Shown one piece after another: positions 9,926 through 20,133 of a stretch of 64,000 bases of DNA. A program made the position numbers and the translations under genes. Origin of the DNA: a bacterium (lineage in GTDB: Bacteria; Zhuqueibacterota; Zhuqueibacteria; Residuimicrobiales; Residuimicrobiaceae); NCBI GenBank assembly GCA_029565685.1, contig JAKQNR010000052.1, positions 157,290 to 221,289 of the forward strand, given 5' to 3'. The notes below the pieces were generated by a model that saw only the letters and a list, made by a program, of their open reading frames with translations, searched no databases and was not told where the DNA came from. The stretch's first letter is position 1. Every line of letters starts with the position of its first letter.

Positions 9926-12900
9926 GTGATGACAAATAAAAAAATGAGCGCCATGGCCGGTTTGGGGATTGCTTTAGCCATGGTGTTGTCCCTAGGCCTG
10001 CCGGCCCGGATCTCGGCAGAAGAAGAAGCCATCAAAGCGCTCTACCGCGCTCCTGCCGGCAGCGAACAAACCAGCTATCTAAGTTCCCGCACTATGATGC
10101 CGGCGCTGTTGAAAAGTCAAGCCACGCCGACCGGTCTACAGCGTTTTGTCCGCCTTTCCAAACATGACGGCAACCTCATCGAGACCGGTTGGGTGAATCA
10201 GGGGCAGCTTGCTGATGGGTATGTGGATAATTCCCCGGGCTGGTCCATGATCTGGCCTAAAGGATCAGGAATCTCCTATGGCTTTCTCTTTGGTTTTTTC
10301 GTCGGTGCAGAAGTGAGGGATGCCAAGGGTAATCTCATTCATATCGTTTCCTCGCGATTCCATCGCAGCGGCATCAAGCAGTCGGCCGACAAGAGCCACT
10401 GGTATGACTGGAAGCCATTGCCTCGCTACTTCAACAACCATCATCTCAATTCTACAACCTATGACATCGGCGGCATCAATGAAGACGTGGGCATCGATGG
10501 ATTTCCCAATACACAGGATTTAGGCGAGGGAGATGGCGTGCTGCAGCAGGCGGAAGACTTTAACCGCAACGGCCTGCTGGACCATAGCATGATCAACGTA
10601 TCCGAATGGGGGGCCATGACCAATTTACGCGAGACCTGGCCCACCGATTGGCCGCCGCAGAGCTATGAGGGCGATTCGCGCGCCCTCACCGATACGCTCG
10701 GCATCGGCCCTTGCAGCGGCCGTTGGAACGGCGAATTCGGCTATTACGCCCGCGCGGATCAGGAATCCTACTATGTGATGGACGACCGCGAAATCGATCA
10801 ATTCGCCTATTATCCCTTCAATCTGCCCGGAACCGATACGCCGGACACCCGGCCGTGGCCCAACGGCCGTCGCGGCCTGGGATTGACGGTGCAGGTGCGA
10901 AATTATCAATGGGTGGCTCGGCAGGCGGAAGACATCATGATCTCCCGCTATGACATCATCAACTATGGCAAGGCCATCGCCAAATCCGTCATCGGCATGT
11001 ACAGCGACGTCGATGTCGGCGGCACCTTGCCGATGGATGATTCTGACTTTGACACGATCGACGACATCACTTATGTCTGGGACAAGAGCGGCAAGTCCAG
11101 TCAGGGTTTGCCGACCGGCTATTTCGGTTTTGCCTTTTTGGAGAGCCCGGGCATCAGCGACAACCGCAAGGATGATGATGAGGACGGTTTCGTCGACGAG
11201 AGTCAATGGGACCTGATTGACGATGATGGGGATTGGCGTCGGTGGGAAGACGCCAACGGCAACGGCAAATGGGATACAGAGGACCGGAACTTTAACAGCG
11301 TTTTGGATGAAGGGGAAGACGACAACCAGAACGGCAAACTCGATATGGAAACGGTCTGGGATGACGTGGGCTCCGACGGCATCGGTCCGGAGGATGAAGG
11401 CTATGCCGGCCCGGATCCCAACGGCTCCGAGGCGAACGGCAAGCCGGATCAGGGCGAGCCCAATTTCGGTAAAACCGACAACGACGAGGCGGATCAAATC
11501 GGTCTGACCTCCTGGTATCTCAAGGATGTGGACAACCGCTTGGCCTACGACGAAGAATTTTGGACCGTGGAACTTCAACCCGGCACCTTTGCCATCGATG
11601 AAGAGTACACCCGCGACGTGGCCTTTAGCTACGGCAGCGGCTTTATCCGTCTGGAGCCGGGCAAAGAGGGGCGGCAAAAGTACGCCATCGCCTGTTTGTG
11701 CGGCAACGATCTGCCCGACATCCTGCGCAACAAACGCACCATGCAGCGCATTTACGATTCCGACTATAATTTTTCCAAGCCGCCGCGCCTGCCTGTTCTG
11801 TCCACCATCGTCGGCGATCGCAAGGTGGTGCTGATGTGGGATAACAATTCGGAAAAATCAAAAGACCCCATTTACGGGTCTGACTTTGAGATGTATAAAA
11901 TATACCGCAGTACGGATCCGCAGTTCAGCGACATCAAGACCGTCTCCGACGCCTTTGGCAACCCGCTTCTGTACAAGCCGTTGGCTCAATTCGATCTCAA
12001 AGACGGCCTGACCGGTCCGCACCCCATTCCCATCGGCGGCAATGGTTCGGGCGACGGGCTGGACCTGGGTGTGGCGTATGATATGGGCGAGGACACCGGA
12101 TTGCGCCACTCGTTTGTGGACACCAATCTCACCAACGGCCGGACTTATTATTATGCGGTGGTGTCTGTGGACAAAGGCTATGCCGCTGATTTCTTCAGCC
12201 GCGGCCTGTCCGATCGGCAAAATCTCACGCCCAACAGTCCGACGGAATGCACGGCGGTCATCCAGACCAACATACTGGGCCAGACTGTTTTTGTCGACCG
12301 CAACTGCGCGGTGGTGGTGCCCATGGAAGCGGCGGCCGGCTATATGCCGCCGCAACTGGAATCCGGCGTGGAGCATACCGCCGGCATCGGCACCGGTTCG
12401 ATCCACATTGAAGTGTTGATTCCGGACAGCATCAAACGAAATCACGAGTATCAATTGTCTTTCCGGGACGATGGTTCGATCGAGAAATTCGACAAGACGT
12501 TCAAGACCGGCTTGACGAACGGCGCTATTCTGGTGGATGTAACCAGCGGCGATACGCTGTTGCGCGCTAAAGACAAGTATAAAAGCGATGAATTCGCCGA
12601 AAAACTGTTCCACGGCTTCAAGATGGACATTATGAATCATGATTCCATCAAGACCGACTGGGCGGGATGGGTCAAAGGTGCGAGCAACCTGATCGGCGAT
12701 CCGCGCGGCTATGATTCGCAATGCCGGGCTGTGCCGCGTGATTATGAAGTGCGCGTCTTGTCCATGGGCGCCGATACCTCTTATTCCGCGGTGCCCGGCC
12801 GCGAGATCCGCACCAATTATAAAGTGTACGACATCACAGATCCGGATCACCCCTTTGAAGTGGTCTTTGGTTTGTCGGAAAACGGCGATTCCCTGAAAGG

Positions 12901-13480
12901 GGTGCTGAGCGCCGGCGATCAGATCGCCATCAAGGCCTCTCCGCTCGTGGTCACCGTGGGCGGCGTGGTCAAGTACATCTACACCGAGACCTCCTGGCGC
13001 ATCAACTTTGCGCTGCCGCGCGGTGTGGACAATATTTATCAATTGCTTCCGAAACACGGCGATGTGTTCCGGTTTCTCACTCGAAAGCCTTTTGACCGCC
13101 ACGATGTTTTCACCTTCAAAGTCATCGGCGCTGAAGTGCGCCAGGAACTGGTCAAGAGCGCCATGGAAAACATCTACACCGTGCCGGATCCCTATATCGC
13201 CGCCAGCACGCTGGAAAAGCGTCTGGTCAGCCAGGACGTGGGGCGAGGGGATCGGCGCATCGATTTTGTCAATCTGCCGGCTGAGTGCAAAATTTCCATC
13301 TTTACCAGCGCCGGACGATTGGTACGGGAAATCGAACACCATGGACTGGCAGAACAGGGCCGCGAGAGCTGGGACCTGCGCACCAAAGATGGGCTGGAGG
13401 TGTCCCACGGCGTGTATTTTTACCATGTGGATGCACCCAATGTGGGCAGTAAAATCGGCAAGTTGGCCATCATCAAATAA
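9926..13480 (+). CDS. Large secreted/surface protein with Asp-rich calcium-binding-like segment and CTD-like C-terminus
   Basis: Signal peptide; DANGNGKWDTED / DDNQNGKLDMET segments; FN3-like RVLSTIVGDRKVVLMWDNNSEKSKDPIYG...YYAVVSVDKGY; C-term KISIFTSAGRLVREIEHHG...GVYFYHVDAPNVGSKIGKLAIIK. Confidence 0.75.
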   Translation: MMTNKKMSAMAGLGIALAMVLSLGLPARISAEEEAIKALYRAPAGSEQTSYLSSRTMMPALLKSQATPTGLQRFVRLSKHDGNLIETGWVNQGQLADGYVDNSPGWSMIWPKGSGISYGFLFGFFVGAEVRDAKGNLIHIVSSRFHRSGIKQSADKSHWYDWKPLPRYFNNHHLNSTTYDIGGINEDVGIDGFPNTQDLGEGDGVLQQAEDFNRNGLLDHSMINVSEWGAMTNLRETWPTDWPPQSYEGDSRALTDTLGIGPCSGRWNGEFGYYARADQESYYVMDDREIDQFAYYPFNLPGTDTPDTRPWPNGRRGLGLTVQVRNYQWVARQAEDIMISRYDIINYGKAIAKSVIGMYSDVDVGGTLPMDDSDFDTIDDITYVWDKSGKSSQGLPTGYFGFAFLESPGISDNRKDDDEDGFVDESQWDLIDDDGDWRRWEDANGNGKWDTEDRNFNSVLDEGEDDNQNGKLDMETVWDDVGSDGIGPEDEGYAGPDPNGSEANGKPDQGEPNFGKTDNDEADQIGLTSWYLKDVDNRLAYDEEFWTVELQPGTFAIDEEYTRDVAFSYGSGFIRLEPGKEGRQKYAIACLCGNDLPDILRNKRTMQRIYDSDYNFSKPPRLPVLSTIVGDRKVVLMWDNNSEKSKDPIYGSDFEMYKIYRSTDPQFSDIKTVSDAFGNPLLYKPLAQFDLKDGLTGPHPIPIGGNGSGDGLDLGVAYDMGEDTGLRHSFVDTNLTNGRTYYYAVVSVDKGYAADFFSRGLSDRQNLTPNSPTECTAVIQTNILGQTVFVDRNCAVVVPMEAAAGYMPPQLESGVEHTAGIGTGSIHIEVLIPDSIKRNHEYQLSFRDDGSIEKFDKTFKTGLTNGAILVDVTSGDTLLRAKDKYKSDEFAEKLFHGFKMDIMNHDSIKTDWAGWVKGASNLIGDPRGYDSQCRAVPRDYEVRVLSMGADTSYSAVPGREIRTNYKVYDITDPDHPFEVVFGLSENGDSLKGVLSAGDQIAIKASPLVVTVGGVVKYIYTETSWRINFALPRGVDNIYQLLPKHGDVFRFLTRKPFDRHDVFTFKVIGAEVRQELVKSAMENIYTVPDPYIAASTLEKRLVSQDVGRGDRRIDFVNLPAECKISIFTSAGRLVREIEHHGLAEQGRESWDLRTKDGLEVSHGVYFYHVDAPNVGSKIGKLAIIK

Positions 13481-13526
13481 CGGTTCGAATCCGCGGAGCT
13501 TATCCTAGAATAGTGTGGAGTTGATC

Positions 13527-14579
13527 ATGTATAGAAAAGCAATCAATCTGGTCTGGGCTGCGATGTTCGCCGTTACCTTGGCGACGGCGCAGGAGAAGAA
13601 TCAGACCTCTTCCCAGTTTGTCACCGATGTCGCCGGCGTCGGCACCAGCGCCGCCACGTTTCTGGAGATCGGCGCCGGCGCCCGAGCTATGGCCATGGGC
13701 GCCGCCTATGTGGCCCAGGCTACCGATGCGACGGCTCTGTATTGGAATCCAGCCGGCATCGCTTTTATACCCGGGTTTCAGATCGAATTCATGAACTGCC
13801 AGTGGCTGGCGGAAACGCAATACAATTTTTTCGGCCTCGTGGCGCCCATTCCGGCCATCCGTTCCTCAGTGGGAGTGAGCCTGATCAGTCTGGATTACGG
13901 GGAAAACCCGGTGCGAACCGTGGAACGGCCTGAAGGGACCGGCGAGAAATACGGCGCCCGCGATGTCGCCGTCAGCGTCAGCTATGCTATGGCCTTGACC
14001 GACCGTTTTTCTTTCGGCCTCTCTGGAAAATATATCAATCAACGCATCTGGAGCGAAAGCGGTTCTGCAGTGGCCATGGACGTCGGCGTCTACTACAACA
14101 CCATGCTCAAGGGCTTGCGTCTGGGCGCTTCGGTCAGCAATTTCGGTTCCGACATTCAGATGGCCGGCCGCCATCTTACCACCGTGGTGGACCCCGATGA
14201 GGCGGTGCAGAACTTTGACCGTGTGCCGGTCAACTATAAAGTCGGCAGCTATTCACTGCCGCTGCTGTTTCGGGTGGGATTGGCGTACACCCGCAGTTTG
14301 GGCTCTTTGGGCACAATTACCGTGGCCGGCGACGTCAATCACCCCAGCAATACAACCGAGAGCATCAACCTGGGCGCGGAGTACGGGTTCGCCAACATGT
14401 TTTATGTCCGTGCCGGCTATGAAAACCTGTATGAACGGGATCACCAGAACGGCCTCACTTTCGGCGGCGGCGTGGAATATTTCCGCCGCGGCATGATGGG
14501 CTTTCGAGTGGACTATTCCTGGGCTGATTGGGGGATCCTGACCAACACTCAGCGCTTTTCCCTGGGTTTGCTTTTTTAA
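13527..14579 (+). CDS. PorV/PorQ-family (UPF0164-like) outer membrane beta-barrel protein
   Basis: TFLEIGAGARAMAMGAAYVAQATDATALYWNPAGIAFI typical N-terminal signature; beta-barrel ending FRVDYSWADWGILTNTQRFSLGLLF. Confidence 0.87.
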   Translation: MYRKAINLVWAAMFAVTLATAQEKNQTSSQFVTDVAGVGTSAATFLEIGAGARAMAMGAAYVAQATDATALYWNPAGIAFIPGFQIEFMNCQWLAETQYNFFGLVAPIPAIRSSVGVSLISLDYGENPVRTVERPEGTGEKYGARDVAVSVSYAMALTDRFSFGLSGKYINQRIWSESGSAVAMDVGVYYNTMLKGLRLGASVSNFGSDIQMAGRHLTTVVDPDEAVQNFDRVPVNYKVGSYSLPLLFRVGLAYTRSLGSLGTITVAGDVNHPSNTTESINLGAEYGFANMFYVRAGYENLYERDHQNGLTFGGGVEYFRRGMMGFRVDYSWADWGILTNTQRFSLGLLF

Positions 14580-14721
14580 CAAATGACGATGCGCACACTG
14601 CGGGAAATGCATGGCGTCGCTGATTAAAACCGTATTTCACGAAAGGAGGGCCGGGGAATCGTTCAAGGAACTTGTGCGTTGCTATAAATCGTTCGGTTGT
14701 TCACCCTTTCAGGAGGAAGCA

Positions 14722-17700
14722 ATGAAAAGAAGTGCTATCATGCTGGTTGTTTTCATGCTGGCGACCGTTTCATGGCTCTCGGCACAGACGTTTCTGGCGC
14801 CGGCTAGCGAAGTAGAACCCAATAACTTTTTCAAAACCGCGACTCCGATGCCGGAAAATACTCTCATGTTTTCGAGTTTTTCCAGCAACGGGGATGTGGA
14901 CGTCTACACCATGAACATGTCGGTGGACAGCATTTACCACATTTACTCTGATTCCGTAAGCCTGCCGGCCAGCATGCACGTGGAGATCTTTTTCAGCCAG
15001 GATACCACCAAAAACCTGTTTGTCGGCAAACCCGATGGCCGCGCCGGCTGGAGAAATTTCCGCGTCGCCGGCTGGGTGCCCAGGGAATACGGCTCCGGCG
15101 TTTACTATCTACGCGTCACCCATCCCAACTCGATCACCGCCGAGTACAACGGCTCCTACCGAATCCGCTACATCTCTCAGGGTTTGAGCTATTGGGCCGG
15201 GCTGCATGAACCGGACAATACCTTCCAAGAATCCTTCAGCCAGTTCCCGTTGCCCATCGACGGCAGCCGTTTTAACGGCATGTTGTACAACATGGACAGT
15301 TTTCCGCACGGCTGGGACGACCGCGATATTTTCTACATGGTCGGCGAGCAGGGCATGCGCTTATGGGTGGAGACCGAACCGGTCCAGGGCTATCCACACA
15401 CCCGCGATATGGACAGCGCCATCGATATCTGGGACGGCGACGGCAACACCCGCTTTTTACAGAATGACGATAAAGACAATCAGGAAGAGGATTTCGGCGA
15501 GAACAACGTGTTCTCTTTAGCCGTGATGGACAGTTTGCCCTATAGCGGCTTGTATTATGTGACCATGATCACCTGTTATTCTTCATGGTACGATGGAACC
15601 GCCAGCATGACCGATGAGGATCCCTCCACCGGCGGCTATATCGCCTATGCCTGGATGGGTGAACGCTCCAAGGAGCGGGAACCCAACGACGTCTCCGACC
15701 AGGCAACGCCGTTGTGCGAGCCGGTCACCGGTTCGCGAGTGGGCCCGACCAACAACTTTCTCATCAACGCGCAGTTCAGCAGCGATGGGGATGTGGACTG
15801 GTTCGCCTACAATTTGAAAAGCACCAAGATGTATTTTTTCACCACCACTCACAACGGCACCATCGGCGCTAATATAAACCTCGAAGTCTACAATCGCAAG
15901 GACATGACCACCAACCTGGCCAGCAGCCAGGTGAACGGCCGTTATAACAACGGCAACTTCCGTTTCTGCGGTTTCGTTCCTCCGGAAGACGGCGTCTATC
16001 TGTTCAAGCTGACCCCCTCGGCCGGAACGGTCACCGGCGCCTTTACCGGCGAATACCAGCTGCGCATGGGCTGGGCGACGCCGCGCACGACCAACCGCCT
16101 CAACGAACCGGCCAACAATACCCAGAGCGGCGCCGTGGCCGTGGCTTTCGACTCCAGTAAAACCATCGGTTCCATCTATCCGGCCGGCGACGAAGACTGG
16201 TATAAATTCGAAGGCAAGGCCGGCGATATCATCGATGTCGAGCTTTTCAGCGCGCTGGATGTCGAAGGCAAAAAGTGGGCGCGGGATCTGGATACGGTGC
16301 TGGAGCTCTATGATCCGAGCGGCAATAAAATGGAAAACGACGATTATCGTCCAGGTCCGGAGCGTCATCCCGGCAACGTTTTCTCCGCTATCAAGAACTA
16401 TGTGCTGCAGGGCAGCGGCACCGTGTACATCAAAGTGGCTTGCGGCTATACCGATCCGAGTCACAAAGGCAACAACCCGGTCGGTTTGTATCGCATGGTG
16501 GTTTATTCCAGCGCCGCTTCTCCGGCTTTCAAAGAGAAAGAAAAGAACGACGTGGTGGCTATGGCCATGCTGTTGCCCGAAGGCAAAGAGGTGGAAGCCA
16601 CTTTCTCCAGCGCCGGCGATGTCGACTGGTACAAGATGGAACTGCAGGCCGGGCGCATGTACTTTATCAACACCACCAACAGCGAACTGGCTGCCAACAT
16701 CCATGCCGAGTTTTTCGCTGAAGCCGATACGGCCGCCAACGTACTCGATGCAAGTGTGGACGGCCGCTACAACAACAAGAATTTCCGCATCTCGGGATTC
16801 CTGCCGCCGGCCAGCGGCGTCTATTACTTGAAATTGACCTGTCCGACCCCGGGCGCCGGCACCTATGTGCTGCGCATGCGCAGCAGCGACGTGGCGGAAG
16901 TCGGCTCCTTCCATGAACCGGACAATTCCATCGCCGAAGCGGACGCGCTGGGCGACTATCCGGTCGACGGCGTAACGGTCAAGAGCGCTTTCTACAATCC
17001 AGCGGATCCCAAGGGTTACAACGACATCGATATCTATCGATTCAATCTGACCAAGGGACAGGTCTTTGAGGCTAAATTGACGCCGGTGGGCGGACCGACC
17101 TGGCATCGGGACACCGATTCTTACATCTTCCTCACCAACGCCAACGGCGATACGCTGGCCGACAACGATGACGATTCCGGAACCACTCTCTCCAAAGTCG
17201 CCATCGAAGTGCCGGCGGACGGCGTCTACTATGTTCTCGTGGCCGCCTGCTACTCCACTCAGCTGAACGATCCGGCCAATGACAGAAACCCGGGCACCGG
17301 CGATTATCTGCTCACGTTCAGCGGTTCGGTGAGCGAATCGGAACCGAACAACTCTGCCGAGCAGGCGAACCTCATTCCGATTTCCAACAGCAGTCTGGTG
17401 GAAGCCCGATTCGCCCCCAACGATGTTGAGGATTGGTTCAAGGTGAATCTGGAACACGGCCGTTTCTACTATTTCAACTCGGCGGATTCCAAGGTTGCGG
17501 AAAACATCACCCTCGAGGTCTATAAAGAGGCTGACCCGAAAGAAAATATCATCGACAGCAGCCCCATGGGCCGTTACAGCAGCAAGGATTTCCGCCTCAG
17601 CGGCTTCAATCCGCCTGAGACGGGCACCTATTTGCTCAGACTCACCGTGCCCGTCGGCGCCATCAATGACCAAAACATCGGCACCTACAAACTGCACGCC

Positions 17701-18495
17701 GCCGGCGGCGAACTGATCTCCGAAGTCGCGGCACTGCACGAACCCGATAACACCCTGCAGCAGGCCAATAGCGTCGCCAAGTTGGCCACTGACGGCAAGC
17801 CGGTCAAAGTGGCTTTTGACAGCAACGCCGATCTGGACATTTTCGCCATCGACGGCATTGCCGGCCAGACTCTGACCGTAACGCTGTCGCCCGGAACCGG
17901 TCCGCGCTGGATCCGTGAATTGGATACCGGCATGCGTCTGCTGACGGCGGACAGCACCGTGCTGGACGATAGCGACGATTACGACGACTGGTACGAAATT
18001 AACTATTACATGGGCGATATCAGCTGCACCTATTCCCAGGTTAAGAGCGTCTCTCTGCCCTACACCGGCACCTATTACGTCGTCGCCATGCCCTACTATG
18101 GCCTGGCGTATCAGGGCGGCAGCACCTCCTTCGGCAACAACGCCACCGGAAGCTATCACATTTCCGCGACTATGATGATGCCGACCGGAGTGGAAACTCA
18201 GACGGAGATGCCGCAAGAGTTCGCGTTGGATCAGAACTACCCCAATCCGTTCAATCCGACGACCACCATTCAGTACCGTCTGAAAGAAAATGTGCATGTC
18301 AATGTGTCCATTTACAACATCCGCGGCCAGTTGATCGCCACGTTGGTGGACCGCATTCAGACCGCCGGCAGCTATTCGGTGCGTTGGAATGCGCTGGATC
18401 AGTTCGGTCAACGGGTGGCCAGCGGCATGTATCTCTATCGCATTCAAGCTGGCGATAAATTCATTCAAACTAAAAAATTGCTTCTGATGAAGTAA
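14722..18495 (+). CDS. Multi-PPC-domain secreted protein with T9SS-type C-terminal domain
   Basis: Repeated EPNN/EPDN...GDVDWF/GDEDWY modules (bacterial pre-peptidase C-terminal domain-like); C-term QNYPNPFNPTTTIQYRLKENVHVNVSIYNIRGQLIATLVD...SGMYLYRIQAGDKFIQTKKLLLMK; aggaggaagc RBS before ATG 14722. Confidence 0.87.
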   Translation: MKRSAIMLVVFMLATVSWLSAQTFLAPASEVEPNNFFKTATPMPENTLMFSSFSSNGDVDVYTMNMSVDSIYHIYSDSVSLPASMHVEIFFSQDTTKNLFVGKPDGRAGWRNFRVAGWVPREYGSGVYYLRVTHPNSITAEYNGSYRIRYISQGLSYWAGLHEPDNTFQESFSQFPLPIDGSRFNGMLYNMDSFPHGWDDRDIFYMVGEQGMRLWVETEPVQGYPHTRDMDSAIDIWDGDGNTRFLQNDDKDNQEEDFGENNVFSLAVMDSLPYSGLYYVTMITCYSSWYDGTASMTDEDPSTGGYIAYAWMGERSKEREPNDVSDQATPLCEPVTGSRVGPTNNFLINAQFSSDGDVDWFAYNLKSTKMYFFTTTHNGTIGANINLEVYNRKDMTTNLASSQVNGRYNNGNFRFCGFVPPEDGVYLFKLTPSAGTVTGAFTGEYQLRMGWATPRTTNRLNEPANNTQSGAVAVAFDSSKTIGSIYPAGDEDWYKFEGKAGDIIDVELFSALDVEGKKWARDLDTVLELYDPSGNKMENDDYRPGPERHPGNVFSAIKNYVLQGSGTVYIKVACGYTDPSHKGNNPVGLYRMVVYSSAASPAFKEKEKNDVVAMAMLLPEGKEVEATFSSAGDVDWYKMELQAGRMYFINTTNSELAANIHAEFFAEADTAANVLDASVDGRYNNKNFRISGFLPPASGVYYLKLTCPTPGAGTYVLRMRSSDVAEVGSFHEPDNSIAEADALGDYPVDGVTVKSAFYNPADPKGYNDIDIYRFNLTKGQVFEAKLTPVGGPTWHRDTDSYIFLTNANGDTLADNDDDSGTTLSKVAIEVPADGVYYVLVAACYSTQLNDPANDRNPGTGDYLLTFSGSVSESEPNNSAEQANLIPISNSSLVEARFAPNDVEDWFKVNLEHGRFYYFNSADSKVAENITLEVYKEADPKENIIDSSPMGRYSSKDFRLSGFNPPETGTYLLRLTVPVGAINDQNIGTYKLHAAGGELISEVAALHEPDNTLQQANSVAKLATDGKPVKVAFDSNADLDIFAIDGIAGQTLTVTLSPGTGPRWIRELDTGMRLLTADSTVLDDSDDYDDWYEINYYMGDISCTYSQVKSVSLPYTGTYYVVAMPYYGLAYQGGSTSFGNNATGSYHISATMMMPTGVETQTEMPQEFALDQNYPNPFNPTTTIQYRLKENVHVNVSIYNIRGQLIATLVDRIQTAGSYSVRWNALDQFGQRVASGMYLYRIQAGDKFIQTKKLLLMK

Positions 18496-18507
18496 CCGTT
18501 GGAATGC

Positions 18508-18539
18508 TCAAGCCTCAGGAAGCGATTCCTGAGGCTTGA
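18508..18539 (+). terminator. Intrinsic terminator with perfect 14-bp stem and GCGA loop
   Basis: tcaagcctcaggaa-gcga-ttcctgaggcttga followed by ttattt. Confidence 0.8.
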
Positions 18540-18559
18540 TTATTTAAGGACCTTACGCT

Positions 18560-20104
18560 TTGAAAAAAATCGTGTTGCTCCTGGGCGCCGTTTTTTTACT
18601 TTTCGTCGCCTGCGGAAGACGGGCGCCGCGGTCCCCTGTGCTGGCTGAGATAGGCGATCGAAAGATCACGGTGGAGGACTTTCGCCGCAATTATGAATTC
18701 GGCTTATCCCATCTCAAAACCGGTCCGGACCGTAAGCGAACCTATCTGAACTATATGATCAACGAGGCGATCCTCGCCCAGCAGGGCTACAAGCTGGGGT
18801 TGCAGAACTCGGAACGAGTCCGCCGCCTGGAGCAGGACTTGATGGACGAGCTGCTGGTGGAGGCCTGGTTTGATCACGAGGTTGCCAGCAAGATCACAGT
18901 GACGCCGCAGGAGATTCGCGACGCCATCACCAAGGCCAAGGTGAGCTGGAAACTTCGCTACTGGTACGAACCCAACGTCGAGTTCGCAGGCCGCGTTCAT
19001 CAGGCCATGTTGGAGCGCGGCTATACTTCGGTGGTGGATGAGATATTGCGCAGCAACCCGGAAGTGCAGATGCAGCCCAAAGATTTTGAAACCGGCTATC
19101 TCACCTATCTGGACGTCTCGGATGAATTGCTCGCCGCCATTCAGGATCTGCCCATGGGTGAAATCTCCCAACCGGTTGAGATGGAGGGGGGCTTTTTCAT
19201 CTTTCAGGTGCTGGACATCCGCCGTCAAGGGATCACCGAATATGAATACCAGGAACGGGCTGAGAGTTACCGGCAGATCCTGTATTACCGGAAATTGAAC
19301 AAAGCCGCTGCCGCCTATACCGCCCAATTCATGACCCCTAAGAACGTCACCACCAAAGGCGAGCCGTTTCGACTGCTCGCCGACGCCCTGCAGGCCTGGG
19401 CTGCGCAAAAACAGGAAGGCCCCCGGGATTTCCTCAAGGCCGTGCGCACCGCTCAGCCCGAGGATGGAAAGCTGTACGAGCTGGGGCAACGGCTCGGAAC
19501 GACGCTGGTCACCTTTGAGGGCGGCGCTTGGACCGTAGAGGATTATCTCAAACACCTCAATCCCGGAGTGCTCAAGAGACATTTTGCCGACCGTTCTCAA
19601 CTGCGCAATGCCCTGAATAATGAAATAGCGATCGCTGTTCGTGATCATTTCTTTACCGAAGCGGCGCGTAAGAAAAAACTGGACCGGTTGCCCTCGGTGC
19701 AGAGTGAGTTGACCGCTTGGCGCAACAAGTGGGTGTTTGAGGAGTGCCGCCGGTATTATGGTCAAAACGTGCAAGCGGTGGATGATCAAGCGGCGGCTGA
19801 CTTTTTCAACGCCCATCTCGCACAGTACAGAATGAGGCCGGATGACCAACCGCTTCTGGCGCAAAACCTCGAGCGGGCCCGCCGCGACGCCTATCACCAC
19901 CAAATGCTCCGCCGTCTTGACCAGGTGATCGATTCTCTCCAGGTTGCCTTTCCGGTCGTGGTCCATCAGGACGTGCTGGATACGATTAAAACAGTCGAAT
20001 TCGAAAAATCGCGCTGGGCCAGCATGCAGGTCTACAAACGCAGCAGCAACCGTCTGGCGGTGCCGATCGTGGATCCCGGATGGGGAGCCTTCATCAAACA
20101 GTAA
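18560..20104 (+). CDS. SurA/PpiC-like lipoprotein (divergent parvulin family)
   Basis: Lipobox FLLFVACGRR; PVLAEIGDRKITVEDFRRNYEFGLS N-terminal SurA-like region; LPMGEISQPVEMEGGFFIFQVLDIR parvulin-like end. Confidence 0.78.
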   Translation: MKKIVLLLGAVFLLFVACGRRAPRSPVLAEIGDRKITVEDFRRNYEFGLSHLKTGPDRKRTYLNYMINEAILAQQGYKLGLQNSERVRRLEQDLMDELLVEAWFDHEVASKITVTPQEIRDAITKAKVSWKLRYWYEPNVEFAGRVHQAMLERGYTSVVDEILRSNPEVQMQPKDFETGYLTYLDVSDELLAAIQDLPMGEISQPVEMEGGFFIFQVLDIRRQGITEYEYQERAESYRQILYYRKLNKAAAAYTAQFMTPKNVTTKGEPFRLLADALQAWAAQKQEGPRDFLKAVRTAQPEDGKLYELGQRLGTTLVTFEGGAWTVEDYLKHLNPGVLKRHFADRSQLRNALNNEIAIAVRDHFFTEAARKKKLDRLPSVQSELTAWRNKWVFEECRRYYGQNVQAVDDQAAADFFNAHLAQYRMRPDDQPLLAQNLERARRDAYHHQMLRRLDQVIDSLQVAFPVVVHQDVLDTIKTVEFEKSRWASMQVYKRSSNRLAVPIVDPGWGAFIKQ

Positions 20105-20133
20105 ACCAGTAATGATCTCATGGAAACGGAACG

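Noticed and set aside
11858-13426. 522-aa minus-strand ORF (also 10625-11677, 7003-8271, 18704-19966, 20686-21762)
   Set aside because: Shadow ORFs opposite well-supported + strand genes; no motifs, no RBS, composition typical of antisense frames.
15583-18468. 961-aa minus-strand ORF
   Set aside because: Antisense of the multi-PPC gene; His/Gly/Val/Ile-rich low-information translation typical of mirrored frames, while the + strand has clear modules and a CTD.
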